From Halanaerobium salsuginis (GTDB lineage: Bacteria; Bacillota; Halanaerobiia; Halanaerobiales; Halanaerobiaceae), in assembly GCF_900114545.1 (NCBI RefSeq), contig NZ_FOTI01000031.1:1-34494 (forward strand): 34,494 bases of DNA. The letters run 5' to 3'. The notes under the pieces were generated by a model. That model searched no databases and had not been told where the DNA came from. It was given only the letters and a program-made list of their open reading frames with translations. Position 1 is the stretch's first letter, and every line of letters starts with the position of its first letter. Below are positions 16,819 through 25,104 of this stretch, piece by piece. The position numbers and the translations under genes were made by a program.

Positions 16819-17604
16819 TTGTCTGGAGATGCCCTTGTTTATGGTCATATTTTTATGTTTTTTCTAATTTTAAGTCGCTATATTGGAATGATGCTTTTAA
16901 CACCTATTTTTAATAGTAGAGTTATTTTTTATCAGGCTAAAATTTATCTTGCACTTTCCCTGGCGATTATTACTTTTCCATTAGTTAATAATCTCTATCA
17001 ACCAATTTATCCGGCCAGCAATCTTCAGGTAGTTATTTCTTTAATTAGCGAAGCCAGTATTGGATTATTTATGGGGTTAACAGTTTTTATTGTTTTTGCA
17101 GCTATTCAGCTGGGTGGTCAGATAATTGATATGCGGATGGGCTTTAGGATTGCTAATGTTGTCGATCCTTTTAGTGGAGCAGATTCTCCTGTTATTGGTC
17201 AACTGAAGAATATATTTGTAACTTTATTGTTTCTGTCTTTAAATGGTCATTTATATTTAATTCGCCACCTTTATGATTCATTTAAAATAATACCACCGGC
17301 TCAGGCTGTTTTTTCGAATCAAATTTGGGAATATTTTTTTCGTCGCAGTGCAGATATGTTTGCTCTGGCAATTCAGGTTGCTTTACCAATTGCAGGGGCT
17401 GTTTTTCTGATTGATATTATTCTGGCTTTTCTGGCTAGATCAGTGCCCCAGATGAATCTATTTGTAATTGGTTTACCAGTTAAAATCATGGCTGGCTTAA
17501 TTTTATTGTTTGTTCTGCTACCTATCTTGAATAATTTTTATAGCCAGGTTATCCGGGATATCATAAGTGAAGTTCCGAAAATGTTCAGGTTGTTGGCACC
17601 ATAA
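16819..17604 (+). CDS. fliR: Flagellar export gate protein FliR
   Basis: FliR completes the FliPQR export gate. The 261-residue product is hydrophobic with about six membrane stretches. The conserved parts include FLILSRYIGMMLLTPIFNSR near the N-terminus, MRMGFRIANVVDPFSGADSP in the middle, and VPQMNLFVIGLPVKIMAGL near residues 213-231. Start is TTG 16819, with GGAAGGTGAT upstream, 6 bp after the fliQ stop. Length and order match the family. Confidence 0.94.
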   Translation: MSGDALVYGHIFMFFLILSRYIGMMLLTPIFNSRVIFYQAKIYLALSLAIITFPLVNNLYQPIYPASNLQVVISLISEASIGLFMGLTVFIVFAAIQLGGQIIDMRMGFRIANVVDPFSGADSPVIGQLKNIFVTLLFLSLNGHLYLIRHLYDSFKIIPPAQAVFSNQIWEYFFRRSADMFALAIQVALPIAGAVFLIDIILAFLARSVPQMNLFVIGLPVKIMAGLILLFVLLPILNNFYSQVIRDIISEVPKMFRLLAP

Positions 17605-17608
17605 ATAA

Positions 17609-17647
17609 AATTTGACTTTTATTGAGCTGGCTAGTAAAAAGTAAATT
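17609..17647 (+). other. Hairpin in the fliR-flhB gap
   Basis: AATTT-G-ACTTTT (17609-17620) pairs with AAAAGT-AAATT (17637-17647), 11 AT-rich pairs with one bulged G and a 16-nt loop, in the 75-bp gap between fliR and flhB. There is no T-run after it. It may be an RNA processing or stability element; in such AT-rich sequence it could also be chance. Confidence 0.3.
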
Positions 17648-17679
17648 CAATTTGCTTTTGACTTAAAGGAGTGAACTAA

Positions 17680-18741
17680 ATGGCTGATGGTGGAACAGGT
17701 GAAAAAACAGAACAGCCTACGCAAAAGCGGCGAAGAGAGGCCAGAGAAAAAGGTAATGTAGCTAAAGGTAAGGAAATTGGACAAGCTTTTACTTTATTAG
17801 CAAGCTTTTTACTGCTCTATATTTTGATGCATCAGATTGTAGGAGCAGTTTTAAATAATTTTCATTTTTACTTTACTGAACTTATTACTGAACCCTTTGA
17901 TGTGGATATTGCTTTTAATATTCTTTTAACTGCCTTTCTTTCAGTAATTAAAATTATTTATCCTATTTTGATTGTTACAGCGGTGGCAGGAGTTTTAATA
18001 AACTTTTTGCAAATTGGAGCTCTTTTTACTACTAAACCTTTAATACCTGATCTTAAAAAAATAGATCCGCTCAAAGGTCTAAAAAATATTTTTTCTATGC
18101 GGGGCCTGGTAGAATTATTTAAATCATTTTTTAAATTGGGTGTCATTGCTCTGGTTGCTTATAGATTTTTAGCAGCTAATTTAGATATTTTTCAAAAAAG
18201 TATTAATCAAGGATTAAATGAATCATTGGCAGCTATTGGAGTATTAATTAGTAAAATGGCTTTTGCTATTATTGCAGCCTTAATAGTTTTAGGAGTTCTT
18301 GATTTATTATATCAGCGCTGGCAGCATACTAAAGATCTTAAAATGTCAAAATATGAAGTAAAACAGGAAAGAAAAGAGATGGAAGGAGATCCGATGATTA
18401 AACAACACCGGCGCCAGAGACAGCGGCGGATGAGTATGAATAGAATGATGTCTGCTGTAAAAGATGCTGATGTTGTAATTACCAACCCGACTCATATTGC
18501 AGTTGCTTTACAATATGACTTAGATGAAATGGCAGCACCAGTCGTAGTTGCTAAGGGTGAAGATTATGTGGCACAAAAAATCAAGGAAAAAGCCAGAGAA
18601 GCTGAAATTAAAATAGTAGAGAATAAACCTCTGGCAAGATCATTAAATAAATTAACAGAAATTGGGGACCAGGTTCCGGTAGAATTATATCAAGCAGTTG
18701 CTGAAATTTTGGCAGCTATTTTTCGAGAACGAGAAATTTAA
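17680..18741 (+). CDS. flhB: Flagellar export switch protein FlhB
   Basis: FlhB controls the change from hook to filament export. The 353 residues start with the family motif GEKTEQPTQKRRREAREKG, continue with four membrane segments between about 30 and 215, and end with a cytoplasmic domain holding the self-cleavage site NPTH at residues 269-272 (VVITNPTHIAVAL). The cleavage site is intact. Start ATG follows AAAGGAGTG. Partner FliK is encoded in the same cluster. Confidence 0.97.
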   Translation: MADGGTGEKTEQPTQKRRREAREKGNVAKGKEIGQAFTLLASFLLLYILMHQIVGAVLNNFHFYFTELITEPFDVDIAFNILLTAFLSVIKIIYPILIVTAVAGVLINFLQIGALFTTKPLIPDLKKIDPLKGLKNIFSMRGLVELFKSFFKLGVIALVAYRFLAANLDIFQKSINQGLNESLAAIGVLISKMAFAIIAALIVLGVLDLLYQRWQHTKDLKMSKYEVKQERKEMEGDPMIKQHRRQRQRRMSMNRMMSAVKDADVVITNPTHIAVALQYDLDEMAAPVVVAKGEDYVAQKIKEKAREAEIKIVENKPLARSLNKLTEIGDQVPVELYQAVAEILAAIFREREI

Positions 18742-18745
18742 ATTA

Positions 18746-18806
18746 GACTCAGTTTATTTTGCTATTATACCGTTTTGTTTTAATTTTGTCTGAGTCCTGA
18801 TATAAT
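18746..18806 (+). promoter_or_regulatory. Possible extended -10 promoter and inverted repeat before flhA
   Basis: The 118-bp gap between flhB and flhA holds TGATATAAT (18798-18806), a perfect extended -10 element. The -35 region is weak (TTTTAA at 18778-18783, 17-bp spacing). Just upstream GACTCAG (18746-18752) is repeated inverted as CTGAGTC (18790-18796) around a 37-bp AT-rich spacer, which could be a protein site or an mRNA hairpin. This may give a second transcription start for the flhA-flhF-flhG-fliA part. Confidence 0.45.
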
Positions 18807-18859
18807 GAGTATAAATCTGGTAAATATTTTAAGACTAAATTGGAGGTCAATATTTTATA

Positions 18860-20929
18860 GTGGATAATACTGCAGCCTTTTCCAGAATAACAAAAAATAC
18901 AGATATTATCTTTGCGTTAATGGTTGTAGGAGTAATTGTTATGTTTATTATTCCTTTACCAACTGTTTTGCTTGATATGCTGCTTGCTGCCAATATTACT
19001 TTTTCAATGGTAGTTATTTTAGTAAGTATTTATACAACAGAACCATTGGACTTGTCAGTTTTTCCTTCTTTACTGCTTTTTGCTACTTTATTTAGATTAG
19101 GTTTAAATGTCTCTACAACTCGTTTAATTCTAGGGCAGGGTTATGCTGGTGAAATTATTATGAGTTTTGGCGAGTTCGTAGTTGGTGGTAATTATGTAGT
19201 TGGTCTTATTATCTTTTTAATCTTAATCATTATTCAATTTGTAGTTATTACCAAAGGTGCAGAAAGAGTTGCAGAAGTAGCAGCTCGGTTCACTCTAGAT
19301 GCTATGCCAGGTAAACAGATGAGTATTGATGCAGATTTAAATGCAGGAATTATTGATGATAAAGAAGCTAAACGAGAACGAGAAAAAATTAGACAGGAAG
19401 CAGATTTTTATGGAGCGATGGATGGAGCTAGTAAGTTTGTTAAGGGAGATGCAATTGCTGGAATTATAATTACCTTTATTAATATTTTAGGTGGTCTAGT
19501 AATTGGGATGTTACAGCAAAATATGGGTTTTGCTCAGGCAGCACAAAATTATATTTTACTTTCAGTTGGAGATGGACTTGTTTCACAGATTCCGGCTTTA
19601 TTAATTTCAACTGCAACTGGTATGGTTGTTACAAGAGCTGCTTCTGAAAATAATATGGGAAATGAAATGACCCAACAGCTGCTTAGACAGCCAAAAGCAC
19701 TTTTAATTGCAGCAGGAGTATTATTAGTGCTGGGCTTTGTACCGGGTTTGCCAACTATTCCGTTTGTTATGCTGGCTATTTTTATTGGGTCAATGGCTTA
19801 TCTAATTCTTAGAACAGCCGAACCAGAAAAACCAGCCCGGGAAAGAAAGCAAAAACCAGAATTGAGTCCACAAGAAAAGCAGGAAATGAAAGAAAGAGAA
19901 ATCAAAGAATTAATTAAAGTTGATAAATTAGAAATTGAAGTTGGCTATAATTTGATTTCACTTGTTTTACCAGAACAGGGTGGAGATTTTCTGGATAGGG
20001 TAGCTAATATTCGAAAACAAATTGCTATGGATTTAGGAATAATTTTACCGCCAGTGAGAATAGTTGATAATCTTCAGCTGCAGCCAAATACTTATCGAAT
20101 CAAACTGCAGGGAGTAGAAATTAGTCAATATCAACTTTATGCTGATAAATTTTTAGCAATGGATCCTGGTGATACATTTGAAAAAATTGAAGGAACTGAT
20201 ACCCAGGAACCAGCCTTTGGAACACCAGCAATCTGGATTGAAGCTGAGCAAAGGGAAAGAGCAGAAATGGCAAATTATACAGTTGTTGATCCTGGTTCAG
20301 TTATGGCAACTCATTTAACAGAAATAATTAGATCACATGCTCACGAATTACTTGGTAGAGCAGAAGTTAAAAAACTAATTGATAATATTAAAGAAGAAAA
20401 TCAGGCTGTAATTGATGAGCTATTACCGGACTTAATGAATCTAGGTGAAATTCAGAAGATATTACAGAATCTTCTCTGGGAAAATATTCCAATTAAAAAC
20501 TTAGTTTTAATTCTTGAGACTTTAGCAGATCATGCTGCTAGAACAAAAGATCGGACAATTCTGACTGAATATGTGAGACAGGGTTTATCAAGGCAAATTA
20601 GCAACCAATTTGTAGATGAAGAGAATACTTTACATGTTTTTACAATTGATCCACAGCAAGAAGAAAATCTGGTTAATTCTTTAGAACAATCTGACCAGGG
20701 AAATTATCTTTCTTTACAACCTGCTCAAGCTAATAATTTAATTAATAAAATTGTTGAACAGGCAAAAGGTTTTCTGGAGCAGGGAAAAAGTCCTATTTTA
20801 TTAACATCTCCAATGATTAGAAGACCAATTAAAGAATTAGTCCACCGTACTTTTTCCGATTTAACAGTTCTTTCATTTAATGAACTGGAAGCAGATGTTA
20901 ATTTAGAGGTGCAGGGGGTTATCAATTAA
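18860..20929 (+). CDS. flhA: Flagellar export gate protein FlhA
   Basis: FlhA forms the nonameric export gate and docking ring. The 689 residues have about eight membrane helices in the first 320 residues, the FHIPEP-family signature region near 147-175 (FTLDAMPGKQMSIDADLNAG), and a large cytoplasmic domain from about 345 that binds substrates and chaperones. Length matches the family. Start is GTG 18860; the GGAGGT at 18842-18847 is 12 nt upstream, a little far. FlhF starts immediately after its stop. Confidence 0.97.
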   Translation: MDNTAAFSRITKNTDIIFALMVVGVIVMFIIPLPTVLLDMLLAANITFSMVVILVSIYTTEPLDLSVFPSLLLFATLFRLGLNVSTTRLILGQGYAGEIIMSFGEFVVGGNYVVGLIIFLILIIIQFVVITKGAERVAEVAARFTLDAMPGKQMSIDADLNAGIIDDKEAKREREKIRQEADFYGAMDGASKFVKGDAIAGIIITFINILGGLVIGMLQQNMGFAQAAQNYILLSVGDGLVSQIPALLISTATGMVVTRAASENNMGNEMTQQLLRQPKALLIAAGVLLVLGFVPGLPTIPFVMLAIFIGSMAYLILRTAEPEKPARERKQKPELSPQEKQEMKEREIKELIKVDKLEIEVGYNLISLVLPEQGGDFLDRVANIRKQIAMDLGIILPPVRIVDNLQLQPNTYRIKLQGVEISQYQLYADKFLAMDPGDTFEKIEGTDTQEPAFGTPAIWIEAEQRERAEMANYTVVDPGSVMATHLTEIIRSHAHELLGRAEVKKLIDNIKEENQAVIDELLPDLMNLGEIQKILQNLLWENIPIKNLVLILETLADHAARTKDRTILTEYVRQGLSRQISNQFVDEENTLHVFTIDPQQEENLVNSLEQSDQGNYLSLQPAQANNLINKIVEQAKGFLEQGKSPILLTSPMIRRPIKELVHRTFSDLTVLSFNELEADVNLEVQGVIN

Positions 20930-22363
20930 ATGAAAGTAAAAAAATATACAGGCGAAACTATGCAGGATGTTATTTTTCAGGTTAAAGCAGATCTTGGTCA
21001 GGAAGCAGTAATTGTTGATAAAAGAAAAGTAAAAAAAGGTGGTATTTTAGGTTTTTTTACTAAAACTAAGGTTGAAGTGGTAGCTGCACTTGAAGACAGT
21101 ACAACTAAAAATTCTGCCGAAAAATCTGTTGATGGGAAAAATATTACAAGTGCTAATGATGAAAGAGATAGTATAGATATTTCTAACTATCGTTCCCGGA
21201 GCAGAAGTTCACAAATTCCAGAAACTGCTAGTAAAAATCCAGCTGAAAAAAATGCAATCAAAGAATTTATTGATGATCTGAAATATGAAGATAACTCAAT
21301 TATTAAAAGAGCAGGTCAAGAAGTAAAAAATATTGCTAAATTTAATCAGGATAAACTTAAACAGGCTGTTAATAAATATCAAGCCCGAAAAACTCAATCA
21401 GCTCCTAATAAACAGCCCGAAAATAAAATTGCAGCTACAGTTAAAGCTGAACCTGACAGCAGTGCTAATACCGTAAAAGAAGAGCTGTCATTTGAACAGG
21501 AAAACTTAACTGCTGCTCAACGTTTGCAGTCAAGACTAAATGGTAAAACGGGCACCAGTAAAAATAATAATAAAATATTTAATGATAATCAACTTTATAA
21601 TTATTTGCTTGACCAGGGAGTTGAAAGTAGAAATTTAAATTTATTTCTCAATAAGATAAATAGTGAGATTGAACTTGTTGAAGCAGATGAAACTGTTTAT
21701 AAAGATCAGCTCAATCAATTTTTCAACAGTTATTTTGCAGCAAATTCAGGAATTGATTTATCTAAACAGCAGACTGTTATTTCTTTTGTTGGTCCAACTG
21801 GGGTTGGGAAAACTACTACAATGGCCAAAATAGCAGCTCACTTTGCAATTGAGGAGAACAAAAAAGTTGCTTTAGTAACAGCTGATACTTATCGGATAGC
21901 TGCTGTTGAACAATTGCAGACTTATAGTAAAATTATTGATATTCCCTTTGCAGTTTGTTATAGCAGTGCCAAACTGGAAAACTTAATTACGGAAAAATTT
22001 GCTGATCGTGATTTGGTATTAATAGATACTCCTGGCAGCAGCTGGCAGGATAGGTCACAGCTAAGTAGATTAACTGATTATACTGAACGTGATTTTATAG
22101 ATGAAGTTCAGTTATTGCTAAGTTTAAATACTAAAAGCAGTGATTTGCGTAGTATAATCACTAAATTTTCTATCTTAAATCCAGATAAAATATTATTGAC
22201 AAAACTTGATGAAACCTCTACTTATGGTGATATAATTAATATTAAAGAAAGTTATGATTATCCATTTTCTTATTTAACTTTTGGTCAGGATGTTCCTGAT
22301 GATATTGAAACAGCCAGTGCTAATGTGCTTTTTAAATATGTTTTTGGTGATTTTTATGCATAG
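20930..22363 (+). CDS. flhF: Flagellar placement GTPase FlhF (SRP family)
   Basis: FlhF is an SRP-type GTPase that marks where flagella form and works with FlhG. The 477-residue product has the B domain at the N-terminus (MKVKKYTGETMQDVIFQVKA), a long polar Asn/Lys linker (about 60-230), and the NG domain with P-loop GPTGVGKTTT near 288-297, the motif TADTYRIAAVEQL, and DTPG near 366 in place of the more usual DTAG. The C-terminal TKLDET guanine-specificity motif is present. Its 3' end overlaps flhG by 8 bp. Confidence 0.95.
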   Translation: MKVKKYTGETMQDVIFQVKADLGQEAVIVDKRKVKKGGILGFFTKTKVEVVAALEDSTTKNSAEKSVDGKNITSANDERDSIDISNYRSRSRSSQIPETASKNPAEKNAIKEFIDDLKYEDNSIIKRAGQEVKNIAKFNQDKLKQAVNKYQARKTQSAPNKQPENKIAATVKAEPDSSANTVKEELSFEQENLTAAQRLQSRLNGKTGTSKNNNKIFNDNQLYNYLLDQGVESRNLNLFLNKINSEIELVEADETVYKDQLNQFFNSYFAANSGIDLSKQQTVISFVGPTGVGKTTTMAKIAAHFAIEENKKVALVTADTYRIAAVEQLQTYSKIIDIPFAVCYSSAKLENLITEKFADRDLVLIDTPGSSWQDRSQLSRLTDYTERDFIDEVQLLLSLNTKSSDLRSIITKFSILNPDKILLTKLDETSTYGDIINIKESYDYPFSYLTFGQDVPDDIETASANVLFKYVFGDFYA

Positions 22364-23243
22364 TCAAGCTGCTAAATTAAAAGAAATTATGGCTGAGAAA
22401 CGTGCAGCAGTCCAGGAGCAGCTGGCAAATGTTAATACGCGAATTATAGCTATTGCAAGTGGTAAAGGGGGAGTTGGAAAATCTACTTTTACAGTTAATT
22501 TTGCTTATAATTTAAGTAAATTAGATAAAAAAGTTTTAATTATTGATAATGATATTGGAATGGCTAATCTTGATATCATGCTTGGAGTTCAACCGCGATT
22601 TGATTTAGGTCATCTGCTGCGCGGCAACTGTACTTTACAGCAAGCTGTTACTGAAGGTCCAGCCGGGATTAAGCTTTTGAGCGGGATAACAGGTGATGAT
22701 ACATTCATTGATATTAATAATGACTTAATGCACAAGTTGGGAGAACTTGGCTCTGAACTGGAAAATGAATATGATTTTCTTTTAATAGATCTTGGAGCAG
22801 GGGCTGGCAACAGTATTGTTAGTACTATTCTAGCTGCTGAAGAATTAATTCTAGTTTTGACTCCTGAACCAACAGCTGTTATGGATAGTTATAGTTTGAT
22901 TAAAATTTTAGCCAAACATAATTATCATCAATCAATAAAAATGATTATCAATCAATCTGATAATAAAAAAGAAGCTAAACAAACAGCAGAAAGAATTATT
23001 AAAACAGTAAAAAAATATCTTGAACTTGAAATTAGTTTGTTTGGAACAGTTAGTTATGACCGCAAAATAAGTTCTGCTTTAAGAAAACAAAAACCTTTTG
23101 CAGAAATCTTTTCTGGACGCCCTGCTGCTCGTGATTTTGCTGAAATAACTCGTAAAATCACAGGTGAAGAAGATCCCAGGTCTGGGGGAGTAAAAAGTTA
23201 TTTTTACAAGATGGTAGGGTTTTTCAATAAACATGTTAAATAG
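22356..23243 (+). CDS. flhG: Flagellar number regulator FlhG/YlxH (MinD-like ATPase)
   Basis: FlhG is a MinD-type ATPase that limits flagellar number and stimulates FlhF. I chose ATG 22356 (295 residues, MHSQAAKLKEIMAEKRA) because GGTGA lies just upstream and this gives the family's N-terminal FlhF-activating helix; a longer frame from 22281 is only flhF read out of frame. The deviant Walker A SGKGGVGKST is at 35-44, followed by DNDIGMANLDIMLG and the switch region LIDLGAGAG, where the usual DTGAG is altered. The C-terminus lacks a clear long amphipathic helix. Confidence 0.93.
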   Translation: MHSQAAKLKEIMAEKRAAVQEQLANVNTRIIAIASGKGGVGKSTFTVNFAYNLSKLDKKVLIIDNDIGMANLDIMLGVQPRFDLGHLLRGNCTLQQAVTEGPAGIKLLSGITGDDTFIDINNDLMHKLGELGSELENEYDFLLIDLGAGAGNSIVSTILAAEELILVLTPEPTAVMDSYSLIKILAKHNYHQSIKMIINQSDNKKEAKQTAERIIKTVKKYLELEISLFGTVSYDRKISSALRKQKPFAEIFSGRPAARDFAEITRKITGEEDPRSGGVKSYFYKMVGFFNKHVK

Positions 23244-23260
23244 CTGATGGAGTTGAGATT

Positions 23261-23902
23261 ATGAGAGAACTAGAAATAAATCAAAAAATAGAAATAGAAA
23301 TTTTATCTGGTTTTTATCAGGGTAATTATTTAAGCAAAGTAGCTGATTTTTTAGATGATAATATTTTAGTAACTGGTCTTTATCGGGAGGGATCACCATT
23401 ACCGGTTAGATTGGGACAACAGGTCAGTGTTTATTACACAACAGATAGAGCTGCTTTTAAATTTGAAACAGAGGTTTTAAAAAGAACTAATGAACCAATT
23501 CCTTTACTTCTACTTGCACCACCAGATTCAACTCAGCGTATTCAGCGGCGTGATTATTTTAGACTTGATGCTACTGGAATTGTCTATTTATATAAAAATC
23601 CAACTGAGGTTGATTATCCAGTTAAAATAGCTAAAGCAAGAATGCTTGATATAAGTGGTGGGGGAGTTAAAGTTGAATTAGAAAGGGATTTAAAAGAAGG
23701 AGATGAGTTTTTAGTTACTTTAAAAGATATTTTACCTAAAAAGACTTTTATATCTGCTAAAATTGTAAGGAAAGATAAAGTTAACGATAGTCTTTATAAT
23801 TATGGAGTTGAATTTACTGATCTTAAAGATGAGCAGCGAGAAGAAATTATTCAGTGGATTTTTACTTATCAGCGTAAAAGCAGAAAAAAAGGTTTGAGAT
23901 AA
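23261..23902 (+). CDS. PilZ-domain c-di-GMP receptor (YcgR/MotI-like)
   Basis: The 213-residue product has an N-terminal YcgR-N-like domain (about 1-90) and a C-terminal PilZ domain. Both c-di-GMP contacts are intact: RxxxR at R97-R101 (within QRRDYFR) and DxSxxG at D130-G135 (DISGGG). Relatives (YcgR in enterics, MotI/DgrA in Bacillus) bind the stator or rotor when c-di-GMP is high and slow the motor. Here the gene sits 17 bp after flhG, where Bacillus has chemotaxis genes. A brake or clutch role is inferred. Confidence 0.9.
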   Translation: MRELEINQKIEIEILSGFYQGNYLSKVADFLDDNILVTGLYREGSPLPVRLGQQVSVYYTTDRAAFKFETEVLKRTNEPIPLLLLAPPDSTQRIQRRDYFRLDATGIVYLYKNPTEVDYPVKIAKARMLDISGGGVKVELERDLKEGDEFLVTLKDILPKKTFISAKIVRKDKVNDSLYNYGVEFTDLKDEQREEIIQWIFTYQRKSRKKGLR

Positions 23903-24310
23903 ATGGTTTTTAATTCATTACTAATTGCTCTCATCTCATATGTACTAACTATTATCTACAATTTATTAATGCAGAGAAATTTAGAAAGTGTTTTTTTTCA
24001 GGCTATTAGATTAATGGGTTTGATTTTTTTGACTGCTTTATTTTTACAGCTTGCAATTTATTTAATCCGTGATTTTAGAGATGAAGATTCGGCTTCTGAA
24101 ACCGCTGAAACTAAATCAAAACAATCTGGAAATACTGCAAGTTCAGATTCTTCTCATCAGGAAGAAGAGCCTAATGAAGCAAAAACTGTTGCTGATTATG
24201 AGGCTGAAATGGAGGCTGATGACCAGGCAGAAATAGAAAATGAATTTGAAGCAGCTGATTCAGGTAGTTTTTCCGCTCTTAATCCAGAAGAATTAGATTA
24301 TCAAGAGTAA
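23903..24310 (+). CDS. Small membrane protein of unknown function, acidic C-terminus
   Basis: A 135-residue protein not recognised. It begins immediately after the PilZ gene stop (TAAATG) with little separate ribosome site, so translation is probably coupled. It has two membrane stretches (about 4-22 and 33-55), then a hydrophilic tail of about 80 residues, strongly acidic and Ser/Glu/Ala-rich. Position between the PilZ gene and fliA is a place where Firmicutes often keep lineage-specific flagellar genes, for example the membrane protein SwrB beside sigD, but no sequence match to SwrB is apparent. Confidence 0.7.
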   Translation: MVFNSLLIALISYVLTIIYNLLMQRNLESVFFQAIRLMGLIFLTALFLQLAIYLIRDFRDEDSASETAETKSKQSGNTASSDSSHQEEEPNEAKTVADYEAEMEADDQAEIENEFEAADSGSFSALNPEELDYQE

Positions 24311-24340
24311 CTTAATTATCTTAATTAGAGGGAGATTAAG

Positions 24341-25087
24341 ATGGCACTAGATATGGATTTATGGAAAGATTACAAAAAATATAATAATCAACAAGCTAGA
24401 GAAGAAATAATCCTTGCTAATCTTGGATTGGTAAAATACGCAGCTGGTAGAATAATAATTATGCTGCCTGACCATATCGAGCAGGGAGACTTAGAAAGTT
24501 ATGGAATTATTGGTCTGATTGAAGCGGTTGAAAAATTTGATTATCAAAGAGGAATTGAATTTTCAACTTTTGCTTTACCAAGAATTAAAGGAGAAATTTA
24601 TGATTATTTAAGAAAAAAAGACTGGCTGCCTGATAATATGAGAAGAGAATTGAAACAGGTTGAAAATGCCAGAGATAAATATCATGCGCAAACAGGAGAA
24701 AATCCTGACTATAATACCATTGCAGATTTAACTGGTATTTCTGAAGCCAGATTACATGTAATTGAAAGGCATAGACAAATGTCGAATTGGATATCTTTAT
24801 CTCATGATTTTGATGGGGTTGATTTAATTAATCTTGTAGCAGCTGATTTAGAAAATGCGACTGATAAACTGAGCAAAGAGGAAGCGGTTAATTTATTAGC
24901 AGAAAAAATTGACCTTTTATCTGAGCGAGAAAAACTTTTGCTTTCTTTATATTACTATGAGGAATTAACTCAAGCTGAAATTGCTGAAGTTTTAGAGCTA
25001 ACTCCAGCTAGAGTTTCTCAAATACATAGCCAGGCTATTAGACGGCTGCGAGGAATGTTAAGCAAATTTAAAGAGTATTTCTATTAG
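24341..25087 (+). CDS. fliA: Flagellar sigma factor sigma-28 (FliA/SigD)
   Basis: This sigma-70 family factor directs RNA polymerase to late flagellar genes. The 248 residues fit FliA/SigD. Region 2 is clear (QGDLESYGIIGLIEAVEKFD and FSTFALPRIKGEIYDYLR), region 3 lies at about 105-150, and region 4 has the helix-turn-helix LTQAEIAEVLELTPARVSQI followed by HSQAIRRLRGML. Start ATG follows AGAGGGAGAT. No anti-sigma factor gene (flgM) is present in the window, and no filament gene is either, so its targets lie elsewhere. Confidence 0.95.
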   Translation: MALDMDLWKDYKKYNNQQAREEIILANLGLVKYAAGRIIIMLPDHIEQGDLESYGIIGLIEAVEKFDYQRGIEFSTFALPRIKGEIYDYLRKKDWLPDNMRRELKQVENARDKYHAQTGENPDYNTIADLTGISEARLHVIERHRQMSNWISLSHDFDGVDLINLVAADLENATDKLSKEEAVNLLAEKIDLLSEREKLLLSLYYYEELTQAEIAEVLELTPARVSQIHSQAIRRLRGMLSKFKEYFY

Positions 25088-25104
25088 TGAGAGGTGGAGT
25101 GAAA

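Noticed and set aside
22281-22355. Longer flhG reading frame starting inside flhF
   Set aside because: The extra 25 residues are the flhF coding sequence in another frame; ATG 22356 has a ribosome site and gives the family N-terminus.
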